Translations under genes and position numbers: made by a program
The notes under the pieces: model-generated
What the model saw: only the letters and a program-made list of their open reading frames with translations
Told to the model about the DNA's origin: nothing
The model's database searches: none
Shown here: positions 39,216 through 48,411 of the stretch, one piece after another
How the letters are laid out: each line of letters begins with the position of its first letter
Numbering within the stretch: the stretch's first letter is position 1
NCBI GenBank assembly: GCA_039819065.1
Contig: JBCBSS010000018.1
Span: 1-64,000, forward strand
Length of the DNA stretch: 64,000 nt
Direction: 5' to 3'
DNA from: JBCBSS01 sp039819065
Lineage (GTDB): Bacteria > Bacteroidota > Bacteroidia > Cytophagales > Cyclobacteriaceae

Positions 39216-42200
39216 CTAATCTTCAACAAGTACACACTTGTTATTCTTAATATCCTCTTCTACCGTTTTGAACTTAACATCTTTTTTGATGCTGCCATCC
39301 ATGTACTGCACCGTTACGCGTTCGTTTCTTCCTGCCACTTTTTGGGATTTAACCGGTTCAATTTTCTGAATGGGAGGTCTATTCGCACCCGGCTGGCTTC
39401 CACCACTCAATAGTGATCGAGATTCATCCTTTTGCTCTTTGAGGTTCTGACGACTCTTTTGTCTCTTGGCTTCTTGAAGGTTTTCTGTTTCTTCAGAATA
39501 GATGTCTGACTTACTCAAGAAGGAGACAGTATCTTCATTCACCTGAGACATGAAACGTTTGAAAAGCTCAAAACCCTCGAATTTATAAACAAGTAAAGGA
39601 TCCTTCTGCTCATGAACGGCCATTTGAACGGCTTGTTTAAGATCGTCCATTTCTCGCAAGTGCTCTTTCCAGGCCTGATCGATGATTCCAAGGGCAATCA
39701 TTTTCTCCATGCCTTTGATCATCTCCCTATTGTCAGTCTCAACACACTTTTCTAGGTTGACCGCTGCACCAATTTGCCTTTTACCATCTGTAAAAGGTAC
39801 CAGAATGTTTTCAATAACCGCGCCACGGTGCTTATGGAATTCCTTTATGTTGGGCAGTGCTTTTTCAGCAATTGCTTTGTTTTTAGCTCTATAGCGAGTC
39901 AGTGCTTCCGCATATAGCTTTTCTGTTAACTCTTCGGCTGAAATTTCTTTGAACTGCTCTTCTGTAATATCGAAATCCAGCGCCATTACCCCTAGCACAG
40001 TTAACTTGAAGCTGTCATAGTTTTCTGCACCTTTGGTATTGAGTACAATGTCCTCACTGGTTTCGTAGAACATGGTCATAATATCTAACTCAAGGCGTTC
40101 TCCAAATAAGGCATGTTTTCTCCTTTTATAGATTACCTCCCTTTGTGAGTTCATCACATCATCGTATTCCAGGAGTCGCTTTCTGATACCGAAGTTGTTT
40201 TCCTCAACTTTCTTCTGTGCCCTTTCTATTGACTTGGTAACCATAGAATGGGAGATTACCTCACCTTCTTTAAGCCCCATACGGTCCATGATCTTGGCGA
40301 TACGCTCTGGCATGAACATACGCATTAGGTTATCCTCCAGTGATACAAAGAATTGCGATGAACCCGGATCACCCTGACGCCCTGCTCTACCGCGCAACTG
40401 ACGGTCAACCCGTCTTGACTCGTGTCTTTCAGTACCGATGATGGCTAGTCCGCCTGCTTCTTTGGATTCGGGCGTGAGCTTAATATCAGTTCCACGACCG
40501 GCCATGTTGGTGGCAATAGTAACAGTGCCAGGCTTACCCGCTTCTGCAACTACATCAGCTTCTTTTTGGTGTTGCTTGGCATTCAGCACCTGGTGCTTGA
40601 TCTTGCGCATGTTGAGCATTTTACTCACCAGCTCTGATATTTCAACGGAAGTGGTTCCTACCAATACCGGCCTTCCTTGTCCGGTTAATTCCACGATCTC
40701 GTCCGCCACAGCATTAAATTTCTCGCGCATGGTTTTATAGACAAGGTCGTCTCTATCAGCCCTTACGATTTCACGATTCGTTGGAATTACGATTACATCC
40801 AACTTATATATCTCCCAGAACTCACCAGCTTCAGTTTCGGCAGTACCGGTCATACCGGCAAGCTTGTGGTACATTCTGAAGTAGTTCTGCAAAGTAATCG
40901 TCGCGTAAGTCTGTGTAGCATCTTCCACCTTCACATTTTCCTTCGCTTCAAGTGCCTGGTGCAGACCATCGGCGAATCTTCTTCCTTCCATCACACGACC
41001 TGTCTGCTCGTCAACAATCTTGACCTTACCATCAACAATGATGTACTCGGTATCTTTCTCGAATAGCGTATAAGCTTTCAATAACTGATTGACGGAGTGT
41101 ATCCTTTGGGATTTGATAGAATATTCCTTTACGATCTCATCTTTCTTCTTCACCTTTTCGGAATCCTCCATGGTCTCGTCCTTCTCAAGATTGGCGATTT
41201 CACCGCCAATATCAGGTAGCACAAAGAAGCTTTGATCTTCACCTGACTTGGTGATCCTTTCAATACCCTTCTCGGTAAGATCGGTACTATTTGTCTTCTC
41301 ATCTATAGTGAAAAGCAGTGGCTCATCCGCCTCAGGCATAAGCTTGCTATTTTCTGCCAGGTAGATGTTCTCTGTTTTTTGTAGAATTTGTCTGACCCCC
41401 GTCTCACTCAAATATTTAATGAGAGGTTTATGCTTAGGCAAAGCACGATAGGCACGAAAGAGTGACAGCCCACCTTCCTTCTCATTACCTTCAGTGATCA
41501 ATTTCTTTGCTTCAACCAGAAAAGAAGAAGCGATTTTTTTCTGTGCTTCTACCAATTGTGATATTCTGGGCTTGAGATCATGATATTCGTGCTCATCCCC
41601 TTTGGGTATGGGGCCGGAGATGATAAGGGGCGTTCTTGCTTCGTCAATTAACACAGAGTCAACCTCATCGACCATGGCATAGTGATGCTTGCGCTGTACT
41701 AAGTCTTCCGGGTCACGAGACATATTGTCTCTTAGATAATCGAAACCAAATTCATTGTTGGTTCCATAAGTGATATCTGCTAGGTAAGCGGCCCTTCTTT
41801 CTTCAGAGTTGGGTTCATGCTTATCTACACAGTCTACATTTAAGCCGTGGAATTGAAAGAGTGGAGCCATCCACTCGCTATCTCGTTTGGCCAGGTAATC
41901 GTTGACCGTAACGATGTGAACACCTCGACCCGCCAGGGCATTCAAGAAAGCTGGTAGGGTAGCAACAAGTGTTTTTCCTTCACCAGTAGCCATCTCCGCA
42001 ATTTTCCCTTCATGAAGAACGATACCACCAATCAACTGAACATCATAGTGCAACATATCCCAGGTAATCTCATTACCGGCAGCCATCCACTTGTTATGCC
42101 AAATGGCCTGATCATTCTTGATTTCTACATTACTGAATTTAGCCGCAAGTGTCTTGTCATGCATGTTAGCAGTGACGGTAAGCTGATCATTTTCTTTAAA

Positions 42201-42563
42201 CCTCCTTGCCGTTTCTTTGACTATCGCAAAAGCTCTGGGTAGAACAGCCTTAAGTACCTCTTCGAGTTCTTTATTGCGCTTTTCCTCCAGGTCATCTATT
42301 TGCTTGAATGTATCTTCTTTCTCTTGAATATCTAGTTCAGGATTATCATCAATATGCAGGTGAAGCTTTTTTAATTCATCATCAACGTGTTTCAAGGCGG
42401 CGTTTATTTCTTCTTTGATCTTATTGGTAGCCTCTCGCAAGTCGTCATCGCTTATAGACGGCAGCTTGGCAAACTCCTCATTGACCTTATCTACAATCGG
42501 CAGCAGCTTATTTATGTCTTTGTCTGACTTAGTCCCAAATAATTTTGCGATTACCTTAAACAT
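39216..42563 (-). CDS. secA: preprotein translocase ATPase SecA
   Basis: SecA drives unfolded proteins through SecYEG. This one has 1115 residues, well above the 901 of E. coli. The DEAD motor shows Walker A (MATGEGKTLVATLPA, about 191-205) and Walker B (DEVDS, about 296), and the second motor half contains TNMAGRGTDIKL (about 685) with LRGRAGRQGDPG (about 729). Insertions are seen in the preprotein-binding region (about 330-450), typical of Bacteroidetes SecA. The C-terminal tail ends NNKCVLVED and has no CxCxnCH zinc-binding motif, so direct SecB binding by that route is not expected. It is located between dapF and a SPOR lipoprotein. Confidence 0.96.
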   Translation of the reverse strand: MFKVIAKLFGTKSDKDINKLLPIVDKVNEEFAKLPSISDDDLREATNKIKEEINAALKHVDDELKKLHLHIDDNPELDIQEKEDTFKQIDDLEEKRNKELEEVLKAVLPRAFAIVKETARRFKENDQLTVTANMHDKTLAAKFSNVEIKNDQAIWHNKWMAAGNEITWDMLHYDVQLIGGIVLHEGKIAEMATGEGKTLVATLPAFLNALAGRGVHIVTVNDYLAKRDSEWMAPLFQFHGLNVDCVDKHEPNSEERRAAYLADITYGTNNEFGFDYLRDNMSRDPEDLVQRKHHYAMVDEVDSVLIDEARTPLIISGPIPKGDEHEYHDLKPRISQLVEAQKKIASSFLVEAKKLITEGNEKEGGLSLFRAYRALPKHKPLIKYLSETGVRQILQKTENIYLAENSKLMPEADEPLLFTIDEKTNSTDLTEKGIERITKSGEDQSFFVLPDIGGEIANLEKDETMEDSEKVKKKDEIVKEYSIKSQRIHSVNQLLKAYTLFEKDTEYIIVDGKVKIVDEQTGRVMEGRRFADGLHQALEAKENVKVEDATQTYATITLQNYFRMYHKLAGMTGTAETEAGEFWEIYKLDVIVIPTNREIVRADRDDLVYKTMREKFNAVADEIVELTGQGRPVLVGTTSVEISELVSKMLNMRKIKHQVLNAKQHQKEADVVAEAGKPGTVTIATNMAGRGTDIKLTPESKEAGGLAIIGTERHESRRVDRQLRGRAGRQGDPGSSQFFVSLEDNLMRMFMPERIAKIMDRMGLKEGEVISHSMVTKSIERAQKKVEENNFGIRKRLLEYDDVMNSQREVIYKRRKHALFGERLELDIMTMFYETSEDIVLNTKGAENYDSFKLTVLGVMALDFDITEEQFKEISAEELTEKLYAEALTRYRAKNKAIAEKALPNIKEFHKHRGAVIENILVPFTDGKRQIGAAVNLEKCVETDNREMIKGMEKMIALGIIDQAWKEHLREMDDLKQAVQMAVHEQKDPLLVYKFEGFELFKRFMSQVNEDTVSFLSKSDIYSEETENLQEAKRQKSRQNLKEQKDESRSLLSGGSQPGANRPPIQKIEPVKSQKVAGRNERVTVQYMDGSIKKDVKFKTVEEDIKNNKCVLVED

Positions 42564-42590
42564 AATATGATAGTGCAGTTTTCTTAATTA

Positions 42591-42619
42591 CAACTTTAAA
42601 TTTAGCGCCTTTTAGTCAA
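42591..42619 (-). promoter_or_regulatory. candidate promoter of secA
   Basis: On the minus strand TTG (42619-42617) lies 18 bases before TAAAGTTG (42598-42591), one mismatch from TAnnTTTG. It falls in the 102-base gap between dapF and secA and would start a transcript about 20 bases ahead of the secA ATG. Confidence 0.35.
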
Positions 42620-42665
42620 TAAAGACTAATACGAATCGCCCTCTTGAGTAATTCGAATGTTCAGT

Positions 42666-43445
42666 TTACAAATCAGCTATGTCGATCTCTCCTTCAAAAA
42701 CCTTAACCGCAGGTCCAATAAGGTATACATCTTCATATTGTCCACTTTCGGTGCGCTTAAATTCTACCGAAAGCTGACCCCCTTTGGTGCTAATACGAAC
42801 AGGGCTTGACACCTTTTGTGACATCGAGGCTATTGCAGAAGCCGTTACCCCTGTACCACATGACAATGTTTCATTCTCGACCCCGCGTTCGTAAGTCCTC
42901 ACAAATATTTCACTAGGACTTGTCACTTCTACAAAATTGACATTCACACCGCCCTTTTCCTTGAAAGATTCGTCATATCTAAGCTTTCTTCCGGAAGAGA
43001 TAACGTCAAAATTGTCCACTTCTTTGACAAATTGCACCAAATGAGGTGATCCAGTGTCAACAAATATGCCATCAGCGATAGTACTGACATTTTGTACGTC
43101 TCCCATTTTTAACTTCACCGTATTCCCGATAATTTCGGCCTCATGTGGCCCATCATAAGCCAGAAACTGCGTAGTATTTGAAACCAAGCCCAACGCCTCG
43201 GCAAATTTCACTGCACATCTGCTTCCATTCCCACATAGACTTTGGCTGCCATCGGGATTATAGAATACCATTTCGAAGTCATATTGCGTGTGATTTTCGA
43301 TCAAAATAAGACCGTCTGAACCTATTCCGAACTTTCTATCACATACCTTGCTTACCGATTCAAGATCATCACGATCAAATTTCGCATCCCTATTGTCGAT
43401 CATCACAAAATCGTTCCCTGTTCCCTGATATTTGAAAAACTTCAT
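42666..43445 (-). CDS. dapF: diaminopimelate epimerase
   Basis: DapF turns LL- into meso-diaminopimelate for lysine and peptidoglycan. This 259-residue protein starts MKFFKYQGTGNDFVMIDNRD and carries both active-site cysteines, in SLCGNGSRCAVKFAE (about residue 71) and LSCGTGVTASAIAS (about 196). It is slightly shorter than the E. coli enzyme (274) but complete. It is upstream of secA on the same strand with a 102-base gap; I think they are separate units. Confidence 0.94.
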   Translation of the reverse strand: MKFFKYQGTGNDFVMIDNRDAKFDRDDLESVSKVCDRKFGIGSDGLILIENHTQYDFEMVFYNPDGSQSLCGNGSRCAVKFAEALGLVSNTTQFLAYDGPHEAEIIGNTVKLKMGDVQNVSTIADGIFVDTGSPHLVQFVKEVDNFDVISSGRKLRYDESFKEKGGVNVNFVEVTSPSEIFVRTYERGVENETLSCGTGVTASAIASMSQKVSSPVRISTKGGQLSVEFKRTESGQYEDVYLIGPAVKVFEGEIDIADL

Positions 43446-43645
43446 TTTGATTATGTTTTCGGCTTATTCGATGATTTGTTTAAAGCAAATTTTACTATGC
43501 TAAGGTAAGAACACCAGTTAGACCTTTAAAGGTTTTTATTCATTAAGCGCGATCAAATGGTACATGTGTTTTGTCAGGCCTCATATCAACAAGTATGCTT
43601 GCGAGCAGGGGCCTAACTTAGTGTCATCGTTTAAAAGTTGAAGTT

Positions 43646-43831
43646 ATGAAAAGGTTGGCTTTGTTTATCGCTGTCATATTAGGCGGAGTTCTCACCAGTT
43701 GTTCAAGTACTATACACACCACTCAGAAAGGTCAGACGTGGAGCGAGTATCGTTCTTACAAAAATCAGAATTCTATGATGGTAGATAAGACGAAGCGACC
43801 TAAGACTAAAAGAAAGAAGCAAAACTGGTAG
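43646..43831 (+). CDS. small lipoprotein (61 aa)
   Basis: This short protein has a signal peptide with a lipobox (GGVLTSC, Cys about residue 19) followed by a Ser/Thr-rich stretch and a strongly basic tail (KTKRPKTKRKKQNW). No family is recognised. A mature part of about 43 residues with such a basic tail could bind an acidic polymer or a membrane surface, but that is inference. A strong terminator after it (43888-43923) supports that it is a real, separate gene. The 200-base gap in front of it holds nothing that I recognise. Confidence 0.6.
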   Translation: MKRLALFIAVILGGVLTSCSSTIHTTQKGQTWSEYRSYKNQNSMMVDKTKRPKTKRKKQNW

Positions 43832-43887
43832 TTAAATACTAATTTTTTCCAGTTTCAGGTTACCATTTTTTTAGTGTAAGTTATCCA

Positions 43888-43923
43888 AACCTAAGCGCAC
43901 CGGAAGGGGGCTTAGGTTTTTTT
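43888..43923 (+). terminator. intrinsic terminator after the small lipoprotein gene
   Basis: A perfect 9-bp stem (43888-43896 with 43910-43918, 13-base loop) runs into a T-tract to 43923. It overlaps the last bases of the convergent DUF4834 gene. Confidence 0.8.
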
Positions 43924-44164
43924 AATCCAATTCCTCGTAGTCAACATATTCTCCTCCCCTGTAGTTTTTGGAAGATTTCTTTTGATCCTTTTTGGGAACA
44001 AAATCAATATTTACGTTACCATCGGCGGGTCTTGATTTAGTATTAGCATTGCCTGAAAACCCGTCTCTTTGAGAAGTTGAAGTGCCCAGAAATACCCTGA
44101 AGAAGTTTCCAGCCAATCTAAGCACTAGGAATATGATCAGAAAGATGATTAATATTTTGGACAT
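43922..44164 (-). CDS. DUF4834 family membrane protein
   Basis: This 80-residue protein has one N-terminal TM helix (about residues 4-25, IFLIIFLVLRLAGNFFRVFL) and a polar Lys/Ser-rich tail ending KNYRGGEYVDYEELD. The terminal GGEYVDYEE motif and the whole layout match the DUF4834 family of Bacteroidetes, whose function is unknown. It lies 26 bases downstream of carB on the same strand and is probably in its operon. Confidence 0.75.
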   Translation of the reverse strand: MSKILIIFLIIFLVLRLAGNFFRVFLGTSTSQRDGFSGNANTKSRPADGNVNIDFVPKKDQKKSSKNYRGGEYVDYEELD

Positions 44165-44190
44165 ATCTTCTTAGGTTATATCCATTTAAC

Positions 44191-47004
44191 TTACTTGCTA
44201 AGGTATAGGTTTCGCTCAGAGTAAATTTTCAAGAAATAATCGTCCATCAAATCATCTATGAAGTAGATAGCTTCCCCGGTTGATTTCATCTCAGGCCCAA
44301 GCTCCTTGTTCACATTAGGAAACTTATTAAATGAGAATACCGGCTCTTTAATTGCATATCCTTTTTTCTTAGGATTGAACTGGAAGTCTTTCACTTTGTT
44401 TTCTCCCAACATGACCTTGGTGGCGTAGTTCACATAAGGCTCGTCATAAGCTTTACATATGAAAGGTACCGTTCGAGAAGCACGAGGATTGGCCTCTATG
44501 ATGTATACCTTATCATCTTTAATTGCAAATTGTATATTGATCAACCCAACTGTTTTGAGCGCCAGTGCGATTTTCTTAGTATACGTCTCCATTTGCTGGA
44601 CTATAAAATCACCTAGGTTGAATGGAGGTAAAACCGCATAAGAATCACCTGAGTGGATTCCGGCAGGCTCAATGTGCTGCATGATACCTATAATGTAAAC
44701 CTCTTCTCCATCACAAATGGCGTCAGCCTCTGCTTCTATGGCACCGTCAAGGAAGTGGTCGAGTAGAATTTTATTCCCTGGAATTTCTTTCATCACTTTC
44801 ACGATGTGCGATTCCAACTCTTCCTCGTTGATCACAATCTTCATGTTCTGACCGCCCAGTACGTAAGAAGGCCTTACGAGCAGCGGAAATCCGATTTCTT
44901 TGGAAAGATCTAATGCATGGTTGGCATCTTCTGCCACTCCAAATTCAGGATACGGGATATCATTTTCTTTAAGTAGTGTAGAAAAACTTCCCCTATCTTC
45001 AGCGAGGTCAAGAGAATCGAAAGAGGTGCCGATGATTTTCACACCATATCTTTCGAGCTTTTCAGCAAGCTTCAGAGCAGTCTGACCACCCAGCTGTACG
45101 ATAACACCTTCTGGTTTTTCCATCTCAATGATCTCATAGATGTGCTCCCAGAATACTGGCTCGAAGTATAGCTTGTCAGCCACGTCGAAATCAGTAGAAA
45201 CGGTTTCCGGGTTACAATTGATCATGATCGCTTCATAGCCACATTCTTTGGCTGCCAGAATACCGTGTACACAAGAGTAATCGAATTCTATTCCTTGGCC
45301 GATTCGGTTAGGGCCAGAACCTAATACGATGATCTTCTTTCTATCAGAGACGGTAGACTCGTTCTCCTCTCCAAATGTAGAATAGTAATAAGGCGTTTGT
45401 GCCTCAAACTCTGCCGCACAAGTATCAACCAGTTTGTAGACGCGGTTAATACCCATCGACTTGCGCTTGTTATAGACTTCGCTTTCAAGGCAACCCAGAA
45501 GATGACCGAGCTGTCTATCTGCATAGCCCTTTCTCTTGGCTGTCAAAAGCAACTCACTAGGGATATTTTCTAATGTATATTGCTCTATTTGCTTTTCTAG
45601 ATTGAGCAGGTCTTCAATTTGCATTAAGAACCACTTGTCAATTTTAGAAAGCTTTTGAATAGTTTTAAAGGCTACTCCAAGCTTGAAAGCATCATATATA
45701 TGGAAAAGCCTGTCCCAACTCGGGTGCTCTAAGCTTTCTATGATCTCGTCTCTTTCAGTTAATTCCTTGCCATCTGCACCGAGGCCATTTCTTTTGATCT
45801 CCAGTGACTGACAAGCTTTCTGCAGTGCTTCCTGGAAAGTACGTCCGATGCCCATTACCTCACCAACGGCTTTCATTTGGAGACCTAACTTGACATCAGC
45901 GCCTTGGAATTTATCGAAGTTCCATCGGGGAATCTTCACGATCACATAGTCGATAGCTGGCTCAAAGTAGGCAGAAGTAGTGCCTGTAATGGCGTTTTTT
46001 AGCTCATCAAGGTTATAACCGATGGCAAGCTTGGCTGCAATCTTAGCAATCGGATACCCTGTGGCTTTAGAAGCTAGTGCTGATGATCGCGAAACCCTTG
46101 GGTTGATTTCTATACCGATGATATCATCTGTTTCGGGATCGACCGCAAACTGTACGTTACATCCACCGGCGAACTGTCCGATGGCATTCATCATTCTGAT
46201 AGCCATGTCCCTCATTTCCTGATACACGGTATCGGGAAGCGTCATGGCCGGAGCCACTGTGATAGAATCACCAGTGTGAACTCCCATTGGATCAAAGTTC
46301 TCAATCGAACAGATAATGATTACGTTACCCAGATTGTCTCGTAGCAACTCTAGTTCGTATTCCTTCCAACCCAGAATGCTTTGTTCTACCAATACCTCAT
46401 GGATAGGCGACATGTGCAGACCACGAGTTAGCGCTTTCTCAAAGTCTTCAGCGCTGTTTACGAATCCTCCACCAGTACCGCCGAGTGTGAAAGAAGGTCT
46501 GATAACAAGAGGGTAACCAATTTCCTGGGCAATTTCTTTACCCTGTAGAAATGATGTGGCCGTTTTTCCTTTACATACACCAATGCCTATTTCGTGCATC
46601 AAGAGCCTGAATTTCTCGCGATCTTCAGTAGTCTCAATAGCCGTAATATCTACTCCGATAATTTTCACCCCATAGTGTTTCCAGATACCGGCATTCTCAC
46701 AATCTATAGCGAGATTAAGTGCCGTCTGACCTCCCATGGTAGGCAGTACGGCGTCAATGTTATGCTTCTCAAGGATTTCCCTGATATACTTTTTTTCAAG
46801 TGGTTTGAGATAAATGTGGTCTGCAACCACATTGTCCGTCATAATGGTAGCAGGATTGGAGTTGATTAGGATAACCTCGATCCCTTCTTCTCTTAGTGAT
46901 CTGGACGCTTGGGATCCTGAATAATCAAATTCGCAGGCTTGTCCGATCACTATAGGGCCGCTACCTATTATGAGTACTGATCGTATACTTCTATCTCTTG
47001 GCAT
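44191..47004 (-). CDS. carB: carbamoyl-phosphate synthase large chain without MGS domain
   Basis: CarB makes carbamoyl phosphate from bicarbonate, ATP and ammonia for pyrimidines and arginine. Both ATP-grasp synthetase halves are present: the first opens RSVLIIGSGPIVIGQACEFD, the second has KKIIVLGSGPNRIGQGIEFD at about residue 561. It has 937 residues against 1073 in E. coli; it stops after the second half (IYFIDDLMDDYFLKIYSER) and lacks the about 135-residue C-terminal MGS-like domain that binds UMP and ornithine. The stop is followed by another gene, so this is not a frameshift in the window. Such short forms occur in other Cytophagales (as I recall). The small subunit carA is not in the window. 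Confidence 0.94.
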   Translation of the reverse strand: MPRDRSIRSVLIIGSGPIVIGQACEFDYSGSQASRSLREEGIEVILINSNPATIMTDNVVADHIYLKPLEKKYIREILEKHNIDAVLPTMGGQTALNLAIDCENAGIWKHYGVKIIGVDITAIETTEDREKFRLLMHEIGIGVCKGKTATSFLQGKEIAQEIGYPLVIRPSFTLGGTGGGFVNSAEDFEKALTRGLHMSPIHEVLVEQSILGWKEYELELLRDNLGNVIIICSIENFDPMGVHTGDSITVAPAMTLPDTVYQEMRDMAIRMMNAIGQFAGGCNVQFAVDPETDDIIGIEINPRVSRSSALASKATGYPIAKIAAKLAIGYNLDELKNAITGTTSAYFEPAIDYVIVKIPRWNFDKFQGADVKLGLQMKAVGEVMGIGRTFQEALQKACQSLEIKRNGLGADGKELTERDEIIESLEHPSWDRLFHIYDAFKLGVAFKTIQKLSKIDKWFLMQIEDLLNLEKQIEQYTLENIPSELLLTAKRKGYADRQLGHLLGCLESEVYNKRKSMGINRVYKLVDTCAAEFEAQTPYYYSTFGEENESTVSDRKKIIVLGSGPNRIGQGIEFDYSCVHGILAAKECGYEAIMINCNPETVSTDFDVADKLYFEPVFWEHIYEIIEMEKPEGVIVQLGGQTALKLAEKLERYGVKIIGTSFDSLDLAEDRGSFSTLLKENDIPYPEFGVAEDANHALDLSKEIGFPLLVRPSYVLGGQNMKIVINEEELESHIVKVMKEIPGNKILLDHFLDGAIEAEADAICDGEEVYIIGIMQHIEPAGIHSGDSYAVLPPFNLGDFIVQQMETYTKKIALALKTVGLINIQFAIKDDKVYIIEANPRASRTVPFICKAYDEPYVNYATKVMLGENKVKDFQFNPKKKGYAIKEPVFSFNKFPNVNKELGPEMKSTGEAIYFIDDLMDDYFLKIYSERNLYLSK

Positions 47005-47132
47005 TGAAAGGTGTTATAAAGTGGTGAAGTTTGCTTAAGTATAAATTGGCGCTAAATTATAGCAAATGAACTATAATCAAAATGTAATAAGCTATGGTTT
47101 CTGGTTTTCATGAAATAATAGCGCCTGGTGCT

Positions 47133-47140
47133 TATTTTTG
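47133..47140 (+). promoter_or_regulatory. -7 element of the WYL regulator
   Basis: TATTTTTG matches TAnnTTTG exactly, with TTTTC about 25 bases before it. Transcription would start near 47147, 37 bases before the ATG at 47184. Confidence 0.42.
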
Positions 47141-47183
47141 TCTAGTAACACTGAACCCCAAGAAAAACCATCCTTTGTGAATT

Positions 47184-48146
47184 ATGAATAGAATTGACCG
47201 TCTTTCTGCCATAGTGATTCAGTTGCAAAGCAAGAAGGTAGTGACAGCGAAGGAAATTGCTGATCGTTTTGATATTAGTCTGAGGACGGTTTATAGGGAT
47301 ATCAGAGCGCTGGAAGAAGCTGGTGTTCCGATAGGAGCGGAGGCAGGTGTCGGTTATTTTATCATGGAAGGGTACCATCTACCACCAGTAGTTTTTACCC
47401 GAGATGAGGCCAGCGCACTTTTGTTGAGCGCCAAGTTGATCGATAAACATGCCGATCAATCGGTTAGAAACCACGTTGACAATGCTTTTTTTAAAATTAA
47501 GGCTGTACTCAAAGGTATTGATAAGGAGCACCTTGAAAGTCTTGAGGAACAGGTGGAGGTATTGAATTTACCCGAAGCTGACACGGATCTTTTCCCCAAT
47601 CATTTTTTGACGGACATTCAAAATGCCTTGGTACAGAAAAAGGTATTGAAATTCGATTACTATTCTAACTACAATGATGAATTCAATAGTCGAGAAGCCG
47701 AACCAATGGGCCTTTTATTCTACAGCTCGCACTGGCACTTGATAGCTTATTGCCGGCTTAGGCAGGGTTTGAGAGACTTTAGAATTGACAGAATTACTAA
47801 GCTAACCATATCTGAGGAACAATTTGAAGGGTCACAAAAAGAGGCCTTTCAGCAATTCAAACGTCAATTAATGGTTGGCTCTGATCTTGAGATTGTCAAA
47901 GTACGCTTCACACCAGAAGTAGCACGATATATAGGTGAGAAGCGGTATTTCTATGGGTTTGTTGAAGAGACTAGGACGGATGACTATATAGAAATGACAT
48001 TTATGGTGTCCATGCTCAAAGACTTTGGCCGTTGGTTGTTGCCCTTCGGAAGTACAGTTGAAATCATCTCACCCCTTGCCCTAAAGGATGCCATGCGAGA
48101 ATTAGTCGAAGATTTACTCCATTACATCACTGAAAAGGTCACTTAA
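47184..48146 (+). CDS. WYL-domain transcriptional regulator (YafY-like)
   Basis: This 320-residue regulator has an N-terminal winged helix-turn-helix of the DeoR/HTH_11 type (VVTAKEIADRFDISLRTVYR, about residues 19-38) and a WYL sensing domain (about 140-220: FYSSHWHLIAYCRLRQGLRD) followed by the WCX C-terminal part. WYL proteins bind nucleic acid or nucleotide ligands and control DNA-damage or phage-defence genes. It is upstream of the monooxygenase-fold, GyrI-like and AlkC genes, with a repeated sequence in the gap, which makes it the candidate regulator. Confidence 0.9.
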   Translation: MNRIDRLSAIVIQLQSKKVVTAKEIADRFDISLRTVYRDIRALEEAGVPIGAEAGVGYFIMEGYHLPPVVFTRDEASALLLSAKLIDKHADQSVRNHVDNAFFKIKAVLKGIDKEHLESLEEQVEVLNLPEADTDLFPNHFLTDIQNALVQKKVLKFDYYSNYNDEFNSREAEPMGLLFYSSHWHLIAYCRLRQGLRDFRIDRITKLTISEEQFEGSQKEAFQQFKRQLMVGSDLEIVKVRFTPEVARYIGEKRYFYGFVEETRTDDYIEMTFMVSMLKDFGRWLLPFGSTVEIISPLALKDAMRELVEDLLHYITEKVT

Positions 48147-48183
48147 TTTCAATTTTTTTCTTTTTCAAAAAACCTACTGACAT

Positions 48184-48284
48184 AAGGTTGTCACTAGCTG
48201 CTCTGTTCTTTACATCAAAAAAAGATGTTCAACCTTTATTAGAACCCATCAACAAACTCGGTGTCTGGATCAGAAAGGTTGTCA
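48184..48284 (+). promoter_or_regulatory. candidate operator repeats before the ABM-GyrI-AlkC genes
   Basis: The sequence AAGGTTGTCA occurs exactly twice (48184-48193 and 48275-48284). Between them an inverted copy of its core is found (CAACCTTT, 48230-48237), next to a small inverted repeat ACATC-N7-GATGT (48212-48228). The 265-base gap (48147-48411) after the WYL regulator thus looks like a control region. No coding sequence in it seems credible. Confidence 0.4.
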
Positions 48285-48411
48285 TCAAGGCTTGCGCAGC
48301 ACAAAAAATGTGAGTTCACTGATGTGAATGACCATTTTGAGTGCAAGCGTAACGCAGATGACGGGCTTTATGAACAGACACTAATTAATCATTATTTCAA
48401 CCATAATTATT

